Origin: Ignavibacteria bacterium
GTDB lineage: Bacteria > Bacteroidota > Ignavibacteria > Ignavibacteriales > Ignavibacteriaceae
NCBI GenBank assembly: GCA_021286645.1
Contig: JAJTBZ010000028.1
Span: 1 to 34,051, forward strand
Direction of reading: 5' to 3'
Length of the DNA: 34,051 nt
Shown: positions 9,992 through 18,186 of the stretch, piece after piece
Position numbering within the stretch: the first letter of the stretch is position 1
Layout: every line of letters begins with the position of its first letter
Translations under genes and position numbers: made by a program
Notes under the pieces: model-generated
Database searches by the model: none
What the model was told of the DNA's origin: nothing
The model's input: only the letters and a program-made list of their open reading frames with translations

Positions 9992-10824
9992 TGGTTATTC
10001 AGTTAGCCAAATCACAACAATTGCATAGTGAATTCTATCCGTCTAAAAGTCAGATACCTTTATGCGACTTTATACTCATACACGGATTCGCATCCTCAGC
10101 AAAGGATTTTTCGCAAGTTGCACCGTTGCTGGCTGAAACGGGAAATGTTTATGCGGTTGATTTGCCTGGATTTGGCAAAAGTATCCACCCACCCGAAAAT
10201 TCATACTATTCACTGAATTATATCAACGAGTCTATTCTTCGTTTGATTCGCCAGGAGATCAGGCATCCGCTTGTCTTGCTTGGCTACTCGATGGGGGGCA
10301 GGGTGGCAGCACATTTTACATTGGCCAATCCCGATGTTGCCAGTCTTACAGTACTCGAGAGTGCAACACCAGGTATAGAGGCCCTTGATGAACGAGAAAT
10401 ACGAGTGCAAAGTGATGAGTTGATTATTGAAATCCTTCAGAAACAAGGTATAACGAATTTCGTTCAATTTTGGGAAAGCCAGCAAATATTCAGCACCCAA
10501 TCCAAATTGCTTGATCTTATAAAAGATACCGTGCGCCTGCAGCGGTTAGAGTGTAATCCCGAAAGTCTTATTCTTGCACTCCGGAATCTGGGTCAGGGGG
10601 TACTGCCCTCAATTTGGGATGATATACACAAAATTAGTACTCCGGTTTTGCTTATAACCGGTGAATTGGATACAAAATACTCCAAAATTGCTTCTTTAAT
10701 GCAGCAAAGAATGAACTTGGCTCAACATGTAATTGTTAAAAGTGCAGGACACAATGTGCATCTTGAAAAGCCGGCGGATTTTGCTACTTTTGTAAATAAT
10801 TTTGTAAAAATAAATAGTAATTGA
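9991..10824 (+). CDS. menH: Alpha/beta hydrolase, probable SHCHC synthase (MenH)
   Basis: 277 residues with an alpha/beta-hydrolase fold. The oxyanion region is LIHGFASS at 29-36, the nucleophile elbow is GYSMGG with S100, the acid is D227 in TGELD, and the histidine is H254 in SAGHNVHLEKP. MenH removes pyruvate from SEPHCHC to give SHCHC in menaquinone synthesis. The family call (hydrolase) is certain; the MenH role rests mainly on its position directly before menB, menA, menC and menE, because this fold is shared by many enzymes. It starts by a one-base overlap with the dacB stop. There is no signal peptide, which fits a cytoplasmic enzyme. Confidence 0.8.
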   Translation: MVIQLAKSQQLHSEFYPSKSQIPLCDFILIHGFASSAKDFSQVAPLLAETGNVYAVDLPGFGKSIHPPENSYYSLNYINESILRLIRQEIRHPLVLLGYSMGGRVAAHFTLANPDVASLTVLESATPGIEALDEREIRVQSDELIIEILQKQGITNFVQFWESQQIFSTQSKLLDLIKDTVRLQRLECNPESLILALRNLGQGVLPSIWDDIHKISTPVLLITGELDTKYSKIASLMQQRMNLAQHVIVKSAGHNVHLEKPADFATFVNNFVKINSN

Positions 10825-10846
10825 TAATTAAAAGTTTGATAGTAAT

Positions 10847-10852
10847 GGAGAG
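10847..10852 (+). promoter_or_regulatory. Shine-Dalgarno site of menB
   Basis: GGAGAG lies five bases before the menB ATG at 10858. It is one of the few clear Shine-Dalgarno sites in this gene run; most neighbouring genes start by overlap or directly after the previous stop codon. Confidence 0.6.
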
Positions 10853-10857
10853 TTACA

Positions 10858-11691
10858 ATGAATTTCCCATGGAAAATTGCTAAAGAATATCAGGATATCA
10901 TCTATGAAAAAATGGATGGTATAGCTAAGATAACGATTAACAGGCCTGAGGTGAGAAATGCTTTTCGTCCGGAAACCGTGCAAGAGATGTATGATGCCTT
11001 TATCGACGCGCGCGAAGATTCGGAGATTGGGGTTATTTTACTGACTGGTAAAGGTCCCGCTAAAGACGGTAAATATGCATTCTGCTCAGGTGGTGATCAA
11101 CGGATTCGGGCCGACCAGGGGTATGTTGGCAAAGACGGTGTTCCTCGTTTAAATGTTCTGGACCTGCAAAAAATGATTCGCAGTATCCCTAAACCGGTAG
11201 TTGCACTCGTTGCCGGTTATGCAATTGGCGGCGGTCACGTACTCCATGTTGTCTGCGATCTGACAATTGCCGCGGATAACGCGATTTTTGGCCAAACCGG
11301 GCCGAAAGTCGGTAGTTTTGATGGCGGGTACGGCGCTTCATTTTTGGCCAGACTGGTAGGTCAAAAGAGAGCCCGCGAAATTTGGTATTTGTGTCGTCAA
11401 TATAGTGCCGCCGAAGCTTATGAAATGGGTTTAATTAATAAGGTAGTTCCGGTTGAAAATTTAGAGGCAGAAGGAGTACAATGGGCCACTGAAATGCTGG
11501 CAATGTCTCCCTTGGCTTTACGCTTGTTGAAGTCCGCATTTAATGCTGAATTAGATGGCCAAACCGGTGTGCAGGAATTAGCCGGAAACGCTACACTGCT
11601 CTATTATATGAGTGAGGAAGCCCAGGAAGGGAAAAAAGCATATTTGGAGAAGAGAAAACCGGATTTTAAAAAATTCCCCCGGTTACCTTAA
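10858..11691 (+). CDS. menB: 1,4-dihydroxy-2-naphthoyl-CoA synthase
   Basis: 277 residues of the crotonase fold. MenB closes the second ring of the naphthoquinone from o-succinylbenzoyl-CoA. Diagnostic stretches are SGGDQ at 77-81, the oxyanion-hole segment AGYAIGGGH at 119-127, and [16 protein letters not shown] at 144-159. The glycine at 148 in GQTG is the residue type found in bicarbonate-dependent MenB enzymes such as the E. coli one; the other class (for example M. tuberculosis) has aspartate here. The C-terminus ends in [11 protein letters not shown], as is usual for the family. A good Shine-Dalgarno site precedes the start. The next gene starts one base after its stop. Confidence 0.97.
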   Translation: MNFPWKIAKEYQDIIYEKMDGIAKITINRPEVRNAFRPETVQEMYDAFIDAREDSEIGVILLTGKGPAKDGKYAFCSGGDQRIRADQGYVGKDGVPRLNVLDLQKMIRSIPKPVVALVAGYAIGGGHVLHVVCDLTIAADNAIFGQTGPKVGSFDGGYGASFLARLVGQKRAREIWYLCRQYSAAEAYEMGLINKVVPVENLEAEGVQWATEMLAMSPLALRLLKSAFNAELDGQTGVQELAGNATLLYYMSEEAQEGKKAYLEKRKPDFKKFPRLP

Positions 11692-11692
11692 T

Positions 11693-12580
11693 ATGAAAAA
11701 TTCCATGTTTTCTGCCTGGGTTTTGGCAGCTCGGCCAAAAACTCTTTTGGCGGCATTTGTCCCGGTGATTGTTGGCTCTGCTTTAGCATTCACTGAAAAC
11801 AAAGGTAAACTTTTACCCACACTGGTTTGTTTTTTTTGCTCCGCGATGATTCAAATAGGAACGAACTTTACGAACGATTTATTTGATACGATTAAAGGAG
11901 CTGATACTGATGACCGTCTTGGCCCGGTACGGGCAGTTCACGCGGGCTTAATTACCCGTAAACAAATGACCTGGGCGGTAGCTGTTACCTTTGGAAGTGC
12001 TTTTTTTGCCGGCTTATACCTTGTTTGGCTGGGAGGGTGGTCAGTTTTTATTATTGGTGTTTGTTCGATTATTGCGGGATTAATTTATACCGCCGGGCCA
12101 TATCCTCTGGCGTATAATGGATTGGGAGACGTATTTTCTTTCCTTTTTTTCGGAATTGTAGCAACAATGGGTACATTTTATGTGAACTCATTGGAATGGT
12201 CTTATAGTTCGTTTGTTTTATCTTTACCGGTAGGCGCCCTTATAACCGCCATTTTGGTTGTCAATAATTACCGGGATATCGATCAGGATGCCAGAGCAGG
12301 GAAAAATACACTTGTTGTTAAATTTGGCCGGGCTTTTGCCCGAGCTGAATATATCGGACTCATTGTTTTAGCATATTCTATTCCAATTTATATCTTATTG
12401 GTCCACTCTGGTCAGTTTAATTGGCATGTATTATTTCCATTCTTATCATTGCCTTTTGCCGTGAAATTAGTTCAATTACTCTACAAACTGGAAGGAAAGG
12501 ACCTAAATAAACTTCTGGAACTTACCGCACGGCTTTCCGCAGTTTATGGCCTTTTACTGGCAGCGGGTATTTTGCTGTGA
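11693..12580 (+). CDS. menA: 1,4-dihydroxy-2-naphthoate polyprenyltransferase
   Basis: 295 residues, an integral membrane UbiA-family prenyltransferase that attaches the polyprenyl tail to DHNA to make demethylmenaquinone. The aspartate motif NDLFDTIKGAD is at 61-71 (N61, D62, D65, D71) and the second acidic region NNYRDIDQD follows near residue 190. About eight to nine hydrophobic segments are visible. I chose the ATG at 11693, one base after the menB stop; the same frame is open further upstream to 11612 inside menB, but that extension is basic, overlaps menB by 80 bases and does not look like MenA. Its stop TGA overlaps the GTG start of menC (GTGA). Confidence 0.95.
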   Translation: MKNSMFSAWVLAARPKTLLAAFVPVIVGSALAFTENKGKLLPTLVCFFCSAMIQIGTNFTNDLFDTIKGADTDDRLGPVRAVHAGLITRKQMTWAVAVTFGSAFFAGLYLVWLGGWSVFIIGVCSIIAGLIYTAGPYPLAYNGLGDVFSFLFFGIVATMGTFYVNSLEWSYSSFVLSLPVGALITAILVVNNYRDIDQDARAGKNTLVVKFGRAFARAEYIGLIVLAYSIPIYILLVHSGQFNWHVLFPFLSLPFAVKLVQLLYKLEGKDLNKLLELTARLSAVYGLLLAAGILL

Positions 12581-13602
12581 TAGTTCAAAGTGTTACTATT
12601 ACTTCCAATAAACTCATCCCTGAATATTCCGTTCGGTCTGCCTTAGGGACTGTAACCTCTCGCATGGTCGGGTTGGTTGAGATCAGAACTGTAAAAGGCT
12701 CTGGTTTCGGGGAGATTTCACCTGTCTCCGGATTCTTAGGCGACACTCTGGAGAGTGTGCTTGTTCAGGCCAGGCAGTTTTGTATGCAATTGCCTGGTAG
12801 AAATATGGAGCCGGATGAATTATTAGATTATATACGGAATTCTAACCTTGCTCCCATTGCCATAAGTGGACTTGAGCAAGCTGTGCTGCAATTAGTACCC
12901 TTGAGTTTCCTTGACTCTTACTTTGCTCCGATACAGTTGGAAGAAATTGAAACAAACGCAATTATTGGGGCAGGGGATTGGGAGCAAGCCCTCTCTCAGA
13001 TAAAAAATGTTTTTACTTCCGGGATTAAAACAATTAAGTTAAAAATTGGTGTGCTCCCTCTTCATGAAGAACTGCTGCTGCTAAATTATATAGCGGATTC
13101 ATATCCCGGGATGTTTTCTGTACGGCTGGACGCGAATGCATCGTTTACATTTTCTGAAGCAATATCACGATTAGGCGAGTACAGCAAGTTTCGCATCGAG
13201 TATATTGAACAACCGGTTAAGGATGTAAACCAATTCCCCGAGATTTATAACAGAACCGGTGTAACCCTTGCCGCGGATGAATCCGCGTGCTCCCTGACTG
13301 AAATAGAAAGAATTTGCAAAAATAAATTAGCTTCAGTAATTATTCTAAAACCTTCTATTATTGGTAGTTTAACGGATTCATTCAGTGCATTCTCTATTGC
13401 CCGGGAGCATGGGAGCACAGTTATTGTTACGAACACACTGGAATCTGAACTTGGGAACCGAAAAGCACTATTTTGTGCTTCCCGTATGCCTGTTTATCGC
13501 GCTTGTGGTGTTGCTTTTTTTGCCCGGATGGAGAATTTTCCCTTTTACCTGCCACCCTCAAAGAGAAATTCTAAAATTGTAATTGCTCCACCATTTATTT
13601 AA
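12577..13602 (+). CDS. menC: o-succinylbenzoate synthase (enolase superfamily)
   Basis: 341 residues. MenC dehydrates SHCHC to o-succinylbenzoate. The enolase-superfamily catalytic set is complete: KLK at 154-156 (catalytic lysine pair), metal ligands D185 (RLDAN), E211 (YIEQP) and D234 (AADES), and the facing lysine K258 (ILKPS). The N-terminal capping domain covers roughly residues 1-125. It starts with GTG, sharing four bases with the menA stop, so translation is probably coupled. The region between it and menE is 27 bases and contains a short hairpin. Sequence divergence in the MenC family is high, but the motif set and the context make the assignment firm. Confidence 0.94.
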   Translation: MIVQSVTITSNKLIPEYSVRSALGTVTSRMVGLVEIRTVKGSGFGEISPVSGFLGDTLESVLVQARQFCMQLPGRNMEPDELLDYIRNSNLAPIAISGLEQAVLQLVPLSFLDSYFAPIQLEEIETNAIIGAGDWEQALSQIKNVFTSGIKTIKLKIGVLPLHEELLLLNYIADSYPGMFSVRLDANASFTFSEAISRLGEYSKFRIEYIEQPVKDVNQFPEIYNRTGVTLAADESACSLTEIERICKNKLASVIILKPSIIGSLTDSFSAFSIAREHGSTVIVTNTLESELGNRKALFCASRMPVYRACGVAFFARMENFPFYLPPSKRNSKIVIAPPFI

Positions 13603-13627
13603 TAATAACTCTAACGTATTGTTATTA
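13603..13627 (+). repeat. 7-bp hairpin just before the menE start
   Basis: TAATAAC at 13603-13609 pairs with GTTATTA at 13621-13627 around an 11-base loop. It fills the whole gap between the menC stop and the menE ATG (13630), where a ribosome-binding site would be expected; no Shine-Dalgarno sequence is visible. It is AT-rich, so its stability is low. Confidence 0.45.
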
Positions 13628-13629
13628 CA

Positions 13630-15117
13630 ATGATAATTTGCACTCATATTAATTATATTCCTGAAAACATGCTCCCGCATTTTACACTATCTATGAAAGA
13701 TTTCTATTCAATAGAAGATAGTTGTCGAAATGAATTAGTTGCAGGAGTTAAAAACGAGATGGGGAAATTCCTGAATAAGGGAGAATATATATACATTGCC
13801 GTAAATAATCCATTGCTCAGCATACTGCTATTTGAGGCCTCCTGGTTGAAAGGCGTGACGCCGGTTCCAATTAATCCCGGGAGCACTATACCGGAGATAA
13901 CTTCTATGCTTGGCAAAGTTCATTCCCGGTACCTTATAACAGATTTTGACTTTGAAGTTCCTTCGGGGATTGATAGAATATCGGTGACTGATTTATTTAA
14001 CAATGTGCTCCGGAACCCTATCTCTGAGTCAGTTAATGCTCCCGACTTACATATTCCTACGTATCAGGGAGAAGCTTGTATTTTGTTTACCTCGGGTACA
14101 ACCGGTTGTGCAAAAGCTGTTTCTCTCAATTTTCGATTTCTCAATTATGCATTTCAGAGAGCTGCAAAGTGTTTCCATTTTGTATCCAATGAAAGTACTA
14201 TTCTATCTTTACCTCTATTTCATATAGGCGGGTTTTCTATCTGGTTTCGGGCAATGCTTGCGAATCAGCAATTATTTATTCCGGCTTCACTTAAGGCCGA
14301 CTCGATTAACCAGATCATCGATTGCTGTCCGGTAGGATATCTTTCAGTTGTTCCAACACAACTGAACATGGGGCAGTTTAACCTGGATTCTCTTAAGAAA
14401 ATAAAAGCGATATTAGTAGGGGGGGCGAAATTGAGCCCTGAAATTTATAATGAATATCTGAAAAATGAGGTCAGATTATATAAGGTTTATGGAGCAACTG
14501 AAACAGCAGCATTTTGTTGCGTTCTGACTCCGGATGAAGGTAAACTGAATCCGCAGGCCGCGGGTAATCCTTTAGATGGGGTGGAAATCAGAATTTTGAA
14601 TTCTACTTTATATAGTTCGGATAATCGGCAGACAGTGGGCGAAATTGGAATTCAACTTCAGGATATGCCGGGAGAATATTTGAATGATCCGGGTGCCTCG
14701 GCGCAGAATTATAAAAATGGCTATTTTTTGCCAGGAGATATCGGATATTTAAACCCGGAAGGATTTTTATTCATTCATGCCAGAATAGATGATTTAATTA
14801 ATAGCGGTGGAGAAAAAATTTTTCCGGATGAAATAGAGATGGTACTTAACCGGTTAAATGGCGTGGTTGATTCAACAGTTCTGGGAATCCCGGATTCTAA
14901 ATGGGGTGAAGCTGTAGTTGCCGTGCTTCAGATATCGGATGATTTTCGCATTGAATCCTTAAATGAAGGGATGGGAAAATTCCTTTCAAAATATAAGATA
15001 CCCAAAAAACTCTTTTTGACACGTGAGCCAATTTTTAATACATTAGGAAAAAAAAATAGATCTGATCTCAGGGCGAAAATTCTTTCAGGCCTATTTTCTG
15101 AATATATACCCAGGTAA
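13630..15117 (+). CDS. menE: o-succinylbenzoate--CoA ligase
   Basis: 495 residues of the ANL adenylating superfamily. MenE activates o-succinylbenzoate with ATP and CoA to supply MenB. The ATP P-loop FTSGTTGCAKA is at 153-162, YGATE at 287-291, GD at 369-370 and the hinge/CoA region HARIDDLINSGGEKIFP at 383-399. The C-terminal lysine region reads NTLGKKNRSDL, in place of the usual TxxGKxxR motif. The role follows from its position after menC; as a lone gene it would be called only an acyl-CoA/AMP ligase. It is unusually placed last in the men run, and 42 bases separate it from the start of the metallo-hydrolase gene. Confidence 0.92.
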   Translation: MIICTHINYIPENMLPHFTLSMKDFYSIEDSCRNELVAGVKNEMGKFLNKGEYIYIAVNNPLLSILLFEASWLKGVTPVPINPGSTIPEITSMLGKVHSRYLITDFDFEVPSGIDRISVTDLFNNVLRNPISESVNAPDLHIPTYQGEACILFTSGTTGCAKAVSLNFRFLNYAFQRAAKCFHFVSNESTILSLPLFHIGGFSIWFRAMLANQQLFIPASLKADSINQIIDCCPVGYLSVVPTQLNMGQFNLDSLKKIKAILVGGAKLSPEIYNEYLKNEVRLYKVYGATETAAFCCVLTPDEGKLNPQAAGNPLDGVEIRILNSTLYSSDNRQTVGEIGIQLQDMPGEYLNDPGASAQNYKNGYFLPGDIGYLNPEGFLFIHARIDDLINSGGEKIFPDEIEMVLNRLNGVVDSTVLGIPDSKWGEAVVAVLQISDDFRIESLNEGMGKFLSKYKIPKKLFLTREPIFNTLGKKNRSDLRAKILSGLFSEYIPR

Positions 15118-15149
15118 TTGGTAACTGTTCATATTTTTATAAATACTGT

Positions 15150-15155
15150 AAGGAG
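15150..15155 (+). promoter_or_regulatory. Shine-Dalgarno site that fixes the metallo-hydrolase start
   Basis: AAGGAG lies four bases before the ATG at 15160. This favours 15160 as the start over the in-frame TTG at 15118, which directly follows the menE stop and has no such site. Confidence 0.65.
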
Positions 15156-15159
15156 TGCT

Positions 15160-15996
15160 ATGCAAGTTGGGAAATATCAGGTACACTCGTTGGTTACTGG
15201 TGATTACGCGCTGGATGGCGGCGCGATGTTTGGCGTGATACCCAAACCTGTTTGGGAACGGAACAATCCGGCTGATTCACGAAACCGTGTTACTTTAATG
15301 ACAAGAAGTTTATTGCTTCTTTCAGATTCCCGGAAAATTCTAATCGATACCGGGATGGGGGGAAATTGGGATGAAAGATCACTTGACCGATATCAAGTTA
15401 ATAATATTCCGGACCCACTGACTTCGTTTGGGATAACTGCTGCTGATATTACCGATGTCTTGTTGACTCACCTTCATTTTGATCATACTGGCGGCTCAAC
15501 GATTATTGAAAATGGAAAACTGATTCCGGCTTATCCCAATGCCCGGTATTATGTACAACGGAATAATTTCCGGTGGGCACATAACCCAACCGAAAGAGAT
15601 AAAGGTAGTTATATCAAGGAATATTTTGAACCTTTAGCCCGAGAAGGTGTGTTAATACCCATAGATGACGATGTTGATATGCTTGATGATGAAATTGAAG
15701 TAATTCAGTTTAACGGACATACATACGGGCAGCAATTATTTCGAATTTTTGATGATACAGTGAATGTTTTCTTTGGGAGTGATCTCTTCCCATTTTCTGA
15801 GCATATAAATCTGCCAACAATAATGAGTTATGATTTACAGCCGCTTATTACTCTTCAGGAAAAAAAGGAAATATTACCTCGAATCATGGAGCAGGAATGG
15901 ATATTACATTTTTACCATGACCCATTTCATGCAGGTGCAAAGATCGAGAAAACAGAGAAAGGTTTCAAGGTAAAAGAGTTTATTGATGATATTTGA
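15160..15996 (+). CDS. Metallo-beta-lactamase-fold hydrolase
   Basis: 278 residues with the complete two-metal MBL set: THLHFDH (H104, H106, D108, H109), H187 in GHTYGQQ, D208 in FGSDLFP and H253 in FYHDP. The third motif reads GHTYGQQ where many relatives have GHTPGH. The long loop between LIDTG and the first metal motif fits the YtnP / N-acyl-homoserine-lactonase-like branch. There is no signal peptide. Its substrate cannot be told from sequence. It overlaps the Rieske gene by 11 bases and sits between the menaquinone genes and queG, so it may be a redox- or quinone-linked hydrolase, but that is inference only. The start is set by the Shine-Dalgarno site at 15150. Confidence 0.88.
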   Translation: MQVGKYQVHSLVTGDYALDGGAMFGVIPKPVWERNNPADSRNRVTLMTRSLLLLSDSRKILIDTGMGGNWDERSLDRYQVNNIPDPLTSFGITAADITDVLLTHLHFDHTGGSTIIENGKLIPAYPNARYYVQRNNFRWAHNPTERDKGSYIKEYFEPLAREGVLIPIDDDVDMLDDEIEVIQFNGHTYGQQLFRIFDDTVNVFFGSDLFPFSEHINLPTIMSYDLQPLITLQEKKEILPRIMEQEWILHFYHDPFHAGAKIEKTEKGFKVKEFIDDI

Positions 15997-16330
15997 GAAT
16001 GATACGAAAGATTTTATTCAGGTCTGTTCTGTGACAGACCTGATTGCGAATAGAGGTAAAAAATTCACTATAGGTGAATCGGAAATTGCAATTTTTTTGA
16101 TTGAAGGACAAATTCATGCAGTGACAAATATATGCCCTCATCAGCATGTTTCAGTTATGCACGATGCATTTGTTGAGGGGCAAGAGCTAATTTGTCCTGC
16201 TCATGGTTGGCAATTTAATTGCCGTTCCGGTAAAAAGCCCGATGGCGGTAAGGGATTGGATGTGCATGAAACAGAAATTCGCGATGGTTTTGTTTTTGTA
16301 CGATTACACGAGAAAAAGTTCAGGTTCTAA
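15986..16330 (+). CDS. Small Rieske [2Fe-2S] ferredoxin-like protein
   Basis: 114 residues, essentially one Rieske domain. The cluster ligands are C50 and H52 (CPH) and C70 and H73 (CPAH), with the spacing of the soluble Rieske ferredoxin / NirD type. There is no membrane anchor, so it is not the bc1/b6f subunit. I start it at the ATG at 15986; a TTG one codon earlier is also possible. It overlaps the MBL gene by 11 bases, and its stop codon abuts the start of queG with no gap. This tight arrangement suggests it works with one of these neighbours, for example as an electron carrier. Confidence 0.9.
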   Translation: MIFENDTKDFIQVCSVTDLIANRGKKFTIGESEIAIFLIEGQIHAVTNICPHQHVSVMHDAFVEGQELICPAHGWQFNCRSGKKPDGGKGLDVHETEIRDGFVFVRLHEKKFRF

Positions 16331-17263
16331 ATGATCTCAAATCGGTTGGTTCGTAATTTTAGCAAAGAGCTCGGGTTTGATTTATGCGGATTTGCCCGGT
16401 ATGAGGAATTAACTGAAGAATCTGATAGACTCGAACAATGGCTTGAATGCGGCTACCAGGCCGGGATGCTCTATATGGAACGAAATCGGGATAAACGTAG
16501 AGATATTCGCCAGGTTTTTCCCGAGGCTGTTAGTGTGATTTCTTTAGGGTGTAATTATTTTACTCCATTTAGTCATGGGAGCGATGAACAAGGAAAGATT
16601 TCGCGGTATGCCTGGGGTGTAGATTATCATTTAATAATGTGGGAACGGCTGGCTACACTTATAGAAAAGCTGCAAGAGATTGATCCGGAATTCAAAGCAA
16701 TGGCTTATGTAGATACCGGTCCGGTTATGGATAAGGTCTGGGCAGTTAAGGCAGGTATTGGCTGGCAGGGGAAGAATTCGAATATAATAAGTCCCGGGCA
16801 GGGGAGTTGGTTTTTTCTTGCTACAATTTTAACAAATACCGAATTCGAATATTCGCATATACTAGCTGATCATTGTGGCACTTGCAGAGCCTGTATCGAT
16901 GCCTGTCCCACTAATGCAATAGTGGCCGATCAGGTAATTGATGCTAATAAGTGCATTTCATACCTTACTATTGAAAATAAGGGTGATATACCGGAAGATT
17001 TTTCAGGAAAATTTGATAATTGGCTTTTTGGGTGCGATGTTTGTCAGGACGTTTGTCCATGGAATAAGAAATTTAGCATGTCAACTGATATCACTGAATT
17101 TTTTCCTGAAAACGAAAAAATCTCTATTATTCCCCAAAAGGTACTGCAGTTAACCCCGGAAGAGTTTAAAGAGCAATTTGCAGTTTCACCAATAAAACGT
17201 TCAAAAATAAGCGGCCTCCAAAGGAATGCTGCATTTTTATTGAAGGAAAATGAAAGACAGTAA
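16331..17263 (+). CDS. queG: Epoxyqueuosine reductase
   Basis: 310 residues. QueG uses cobalamin and two [4Fe-4S] clusters to reduce epoxyqueuosine to queuosine in tRNA anticodons. Cysteines sit at 182, 185, 188, 192 (CGTCRACIDAC), 208 (CISYLTIE), and 235, 238, 242 (CDVCQDVC), the standard eight-cysteine arrangement. The conserved YVDTGPVMDK block at 126-135 includes the likely catalytic aspartate D128. It is shorter than the E. coli and Bacillus enzymes (about 380), lacking the C-terminal HEAT-like extension; this short form is common in Bacteroidota. The start ATG follows the Rieske stop directly and its own stop is three bases before the next gene. Confidence 0.95.
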   Translation: MISNRLVRNFSKELGFDLCGFARYEELTEESDRLEQWLECGYQAGMLYMERNRDKRRDIRQVFPEAVSVISLGCNYFTPFSHGSDEQGKISRYAWGVDYHLIMWERLATLIEKLQEIDPEFKAMAYVDTGPVMDKVWAVKAGIGWQGKNSNIISPGQGSWFFLATILTNTEFEYSHILADHCGTCRACIDACPTNAIVADQVIDANKCISYLTIENKGDIPEDFSGKFDNWLFGCDVCQDVCPWNKKFSMSTDITEFFPENEKISIIPQKVLQLTPEEFKEQFAVSPIKRSKISGLQRNAAFLLKENERQ

Positions 17264-17266
17264 TTT

Positions 17267-18169
17267 ATGGCATCTCTCTTTTCAAATACTTCTGACACAA
17301 TTTCGATTGTGTTCAATTCTGCTGAACCTCTAAACTTTCTTGCCTCAAATAATATCAAATTGACTTTTCCGGAAATGCTATTCGCATTTGCAGAGCAAAA
17401 GGGGTTAATACATGGTATTGAAGATATAAACGGGCGGGTAAGCATAAGCGGGACAGCCCCGGAAATGGTTTTAGGTGCATACATACTCAATAATTATTCT
17501 CGAGCTTTACAAGCTAAATCGCAAATAGTAAAAATTGCTGAAACAATTCGATATTGTGAATACACGAATGAGGATGCATTGAAAACTGCCATTATCCTTG
17601 AACATTTGTGTAAATCAGGAAGTATTCTGCATCATGAGATTCAGGAAAAAGGGCAACTATCTATTGAAAATATAAATATATTATCAAATGCTATTGAAAA
17701 TCCCGATGAATTTGATGAGATTTGGGAAGACGAAATGAACACTTTTTCGGAAGGAGAAATTTCGTTTGATAATAGACTTTCAGTTTTTAGCAGCTATTCT
17801 GACTGCAATGTAACAGTAATAGAAACGGACTTAAAATTACATCCGGTAACTATTACCAAACAAAGCCAATGCAGTAGAATCTTGTTAGTTCAAAAAGTGC
17901 AAAATGGCCGTTATTTTTCTTTCTTTCTGAAACCACGATATTGGTTTAGTTCAGCAGCAGAACAGAAGCTTATTAAAGAAGGACTTGAATCCCTCGCTGC
18001 GGAATTGAATCAAATGAATTGTGGAAATGCCGGTAGATGGCAGTTGTGTAAGTCTTCGTTATTGAATGATTCATGGGATATTCAATTTTGCAATGAACTT
18101 AACGAACCAATCCCATCACCTGCTGAAGTGTATGAAATAGAAAATATTATTACCAATTATTATATATAA
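17267..18169 (+). CDS. Uncharacterised protein, queG-trxB interval
   Basis: 300 residues with no signal peptide, membrane segment or catalytic motif that I recognise. The protein is acidic in the middle (around residues 145-170, PDEFDEIWEDE) and has seven scattered cysteines without a metal-binding spacing. The C-terminal half, with HPVTITKQSQCSRILLVQ followed by a basic aromatic stretch (FLKPRYWF) and a helix rich in Leu/Glu, recalls from memory an uncharacterised family (possibly DUF6687), but the N-terminal Asn/His/Asp motif I associate with that family is missing, so I do not assign it. It is three bases from queG and 17 bases from trxB, so it is almost certainly expressed with them. Coding character is clear from the packed context. 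Confidence 0.75.
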   Translation: MASLFSNTSDTISIVFNSAEPLNFLASNNIKLTFPEMLFAFAEQKGLIHGIEDINGRVSISGTAPEMVLGAYILNNYSRALQAKSQIVKIAETIRYCEYTNEDALKTAIILEHLCKSGSILHHEIQEKGQLSIENINILSNAIENPDEFDEIWEDEMNTFSEGEISFDNRLSVFSSYSDCNVTVIETDLKLHPVTITKQSQCSRILLVQKVQNGRYFSFFLKPRYWFSSAAEQKLIKEGLESLAAELNQMNCGNAGRWQLCKSSLLNDSWDIQFCNELNEPIPSPAEVYEIENIITNYYI

Positions 18170-18186
18170 GAAATGGAAAGAAGTTT

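Noticed and set aside
11612-11692. Upstream extension of menA into menB
   Set aside because: The extra 27 residues are basic and unlike MenA; the ATG at 11693 directly after the menB stop starts a normal MenA N-terminus.
15118-15159. TTG start of the metallo-hydrolase gene
   Set aside because: The ATG at 15160 has a good Shine-Dalgarno site and gives a normal MBL-fold start.
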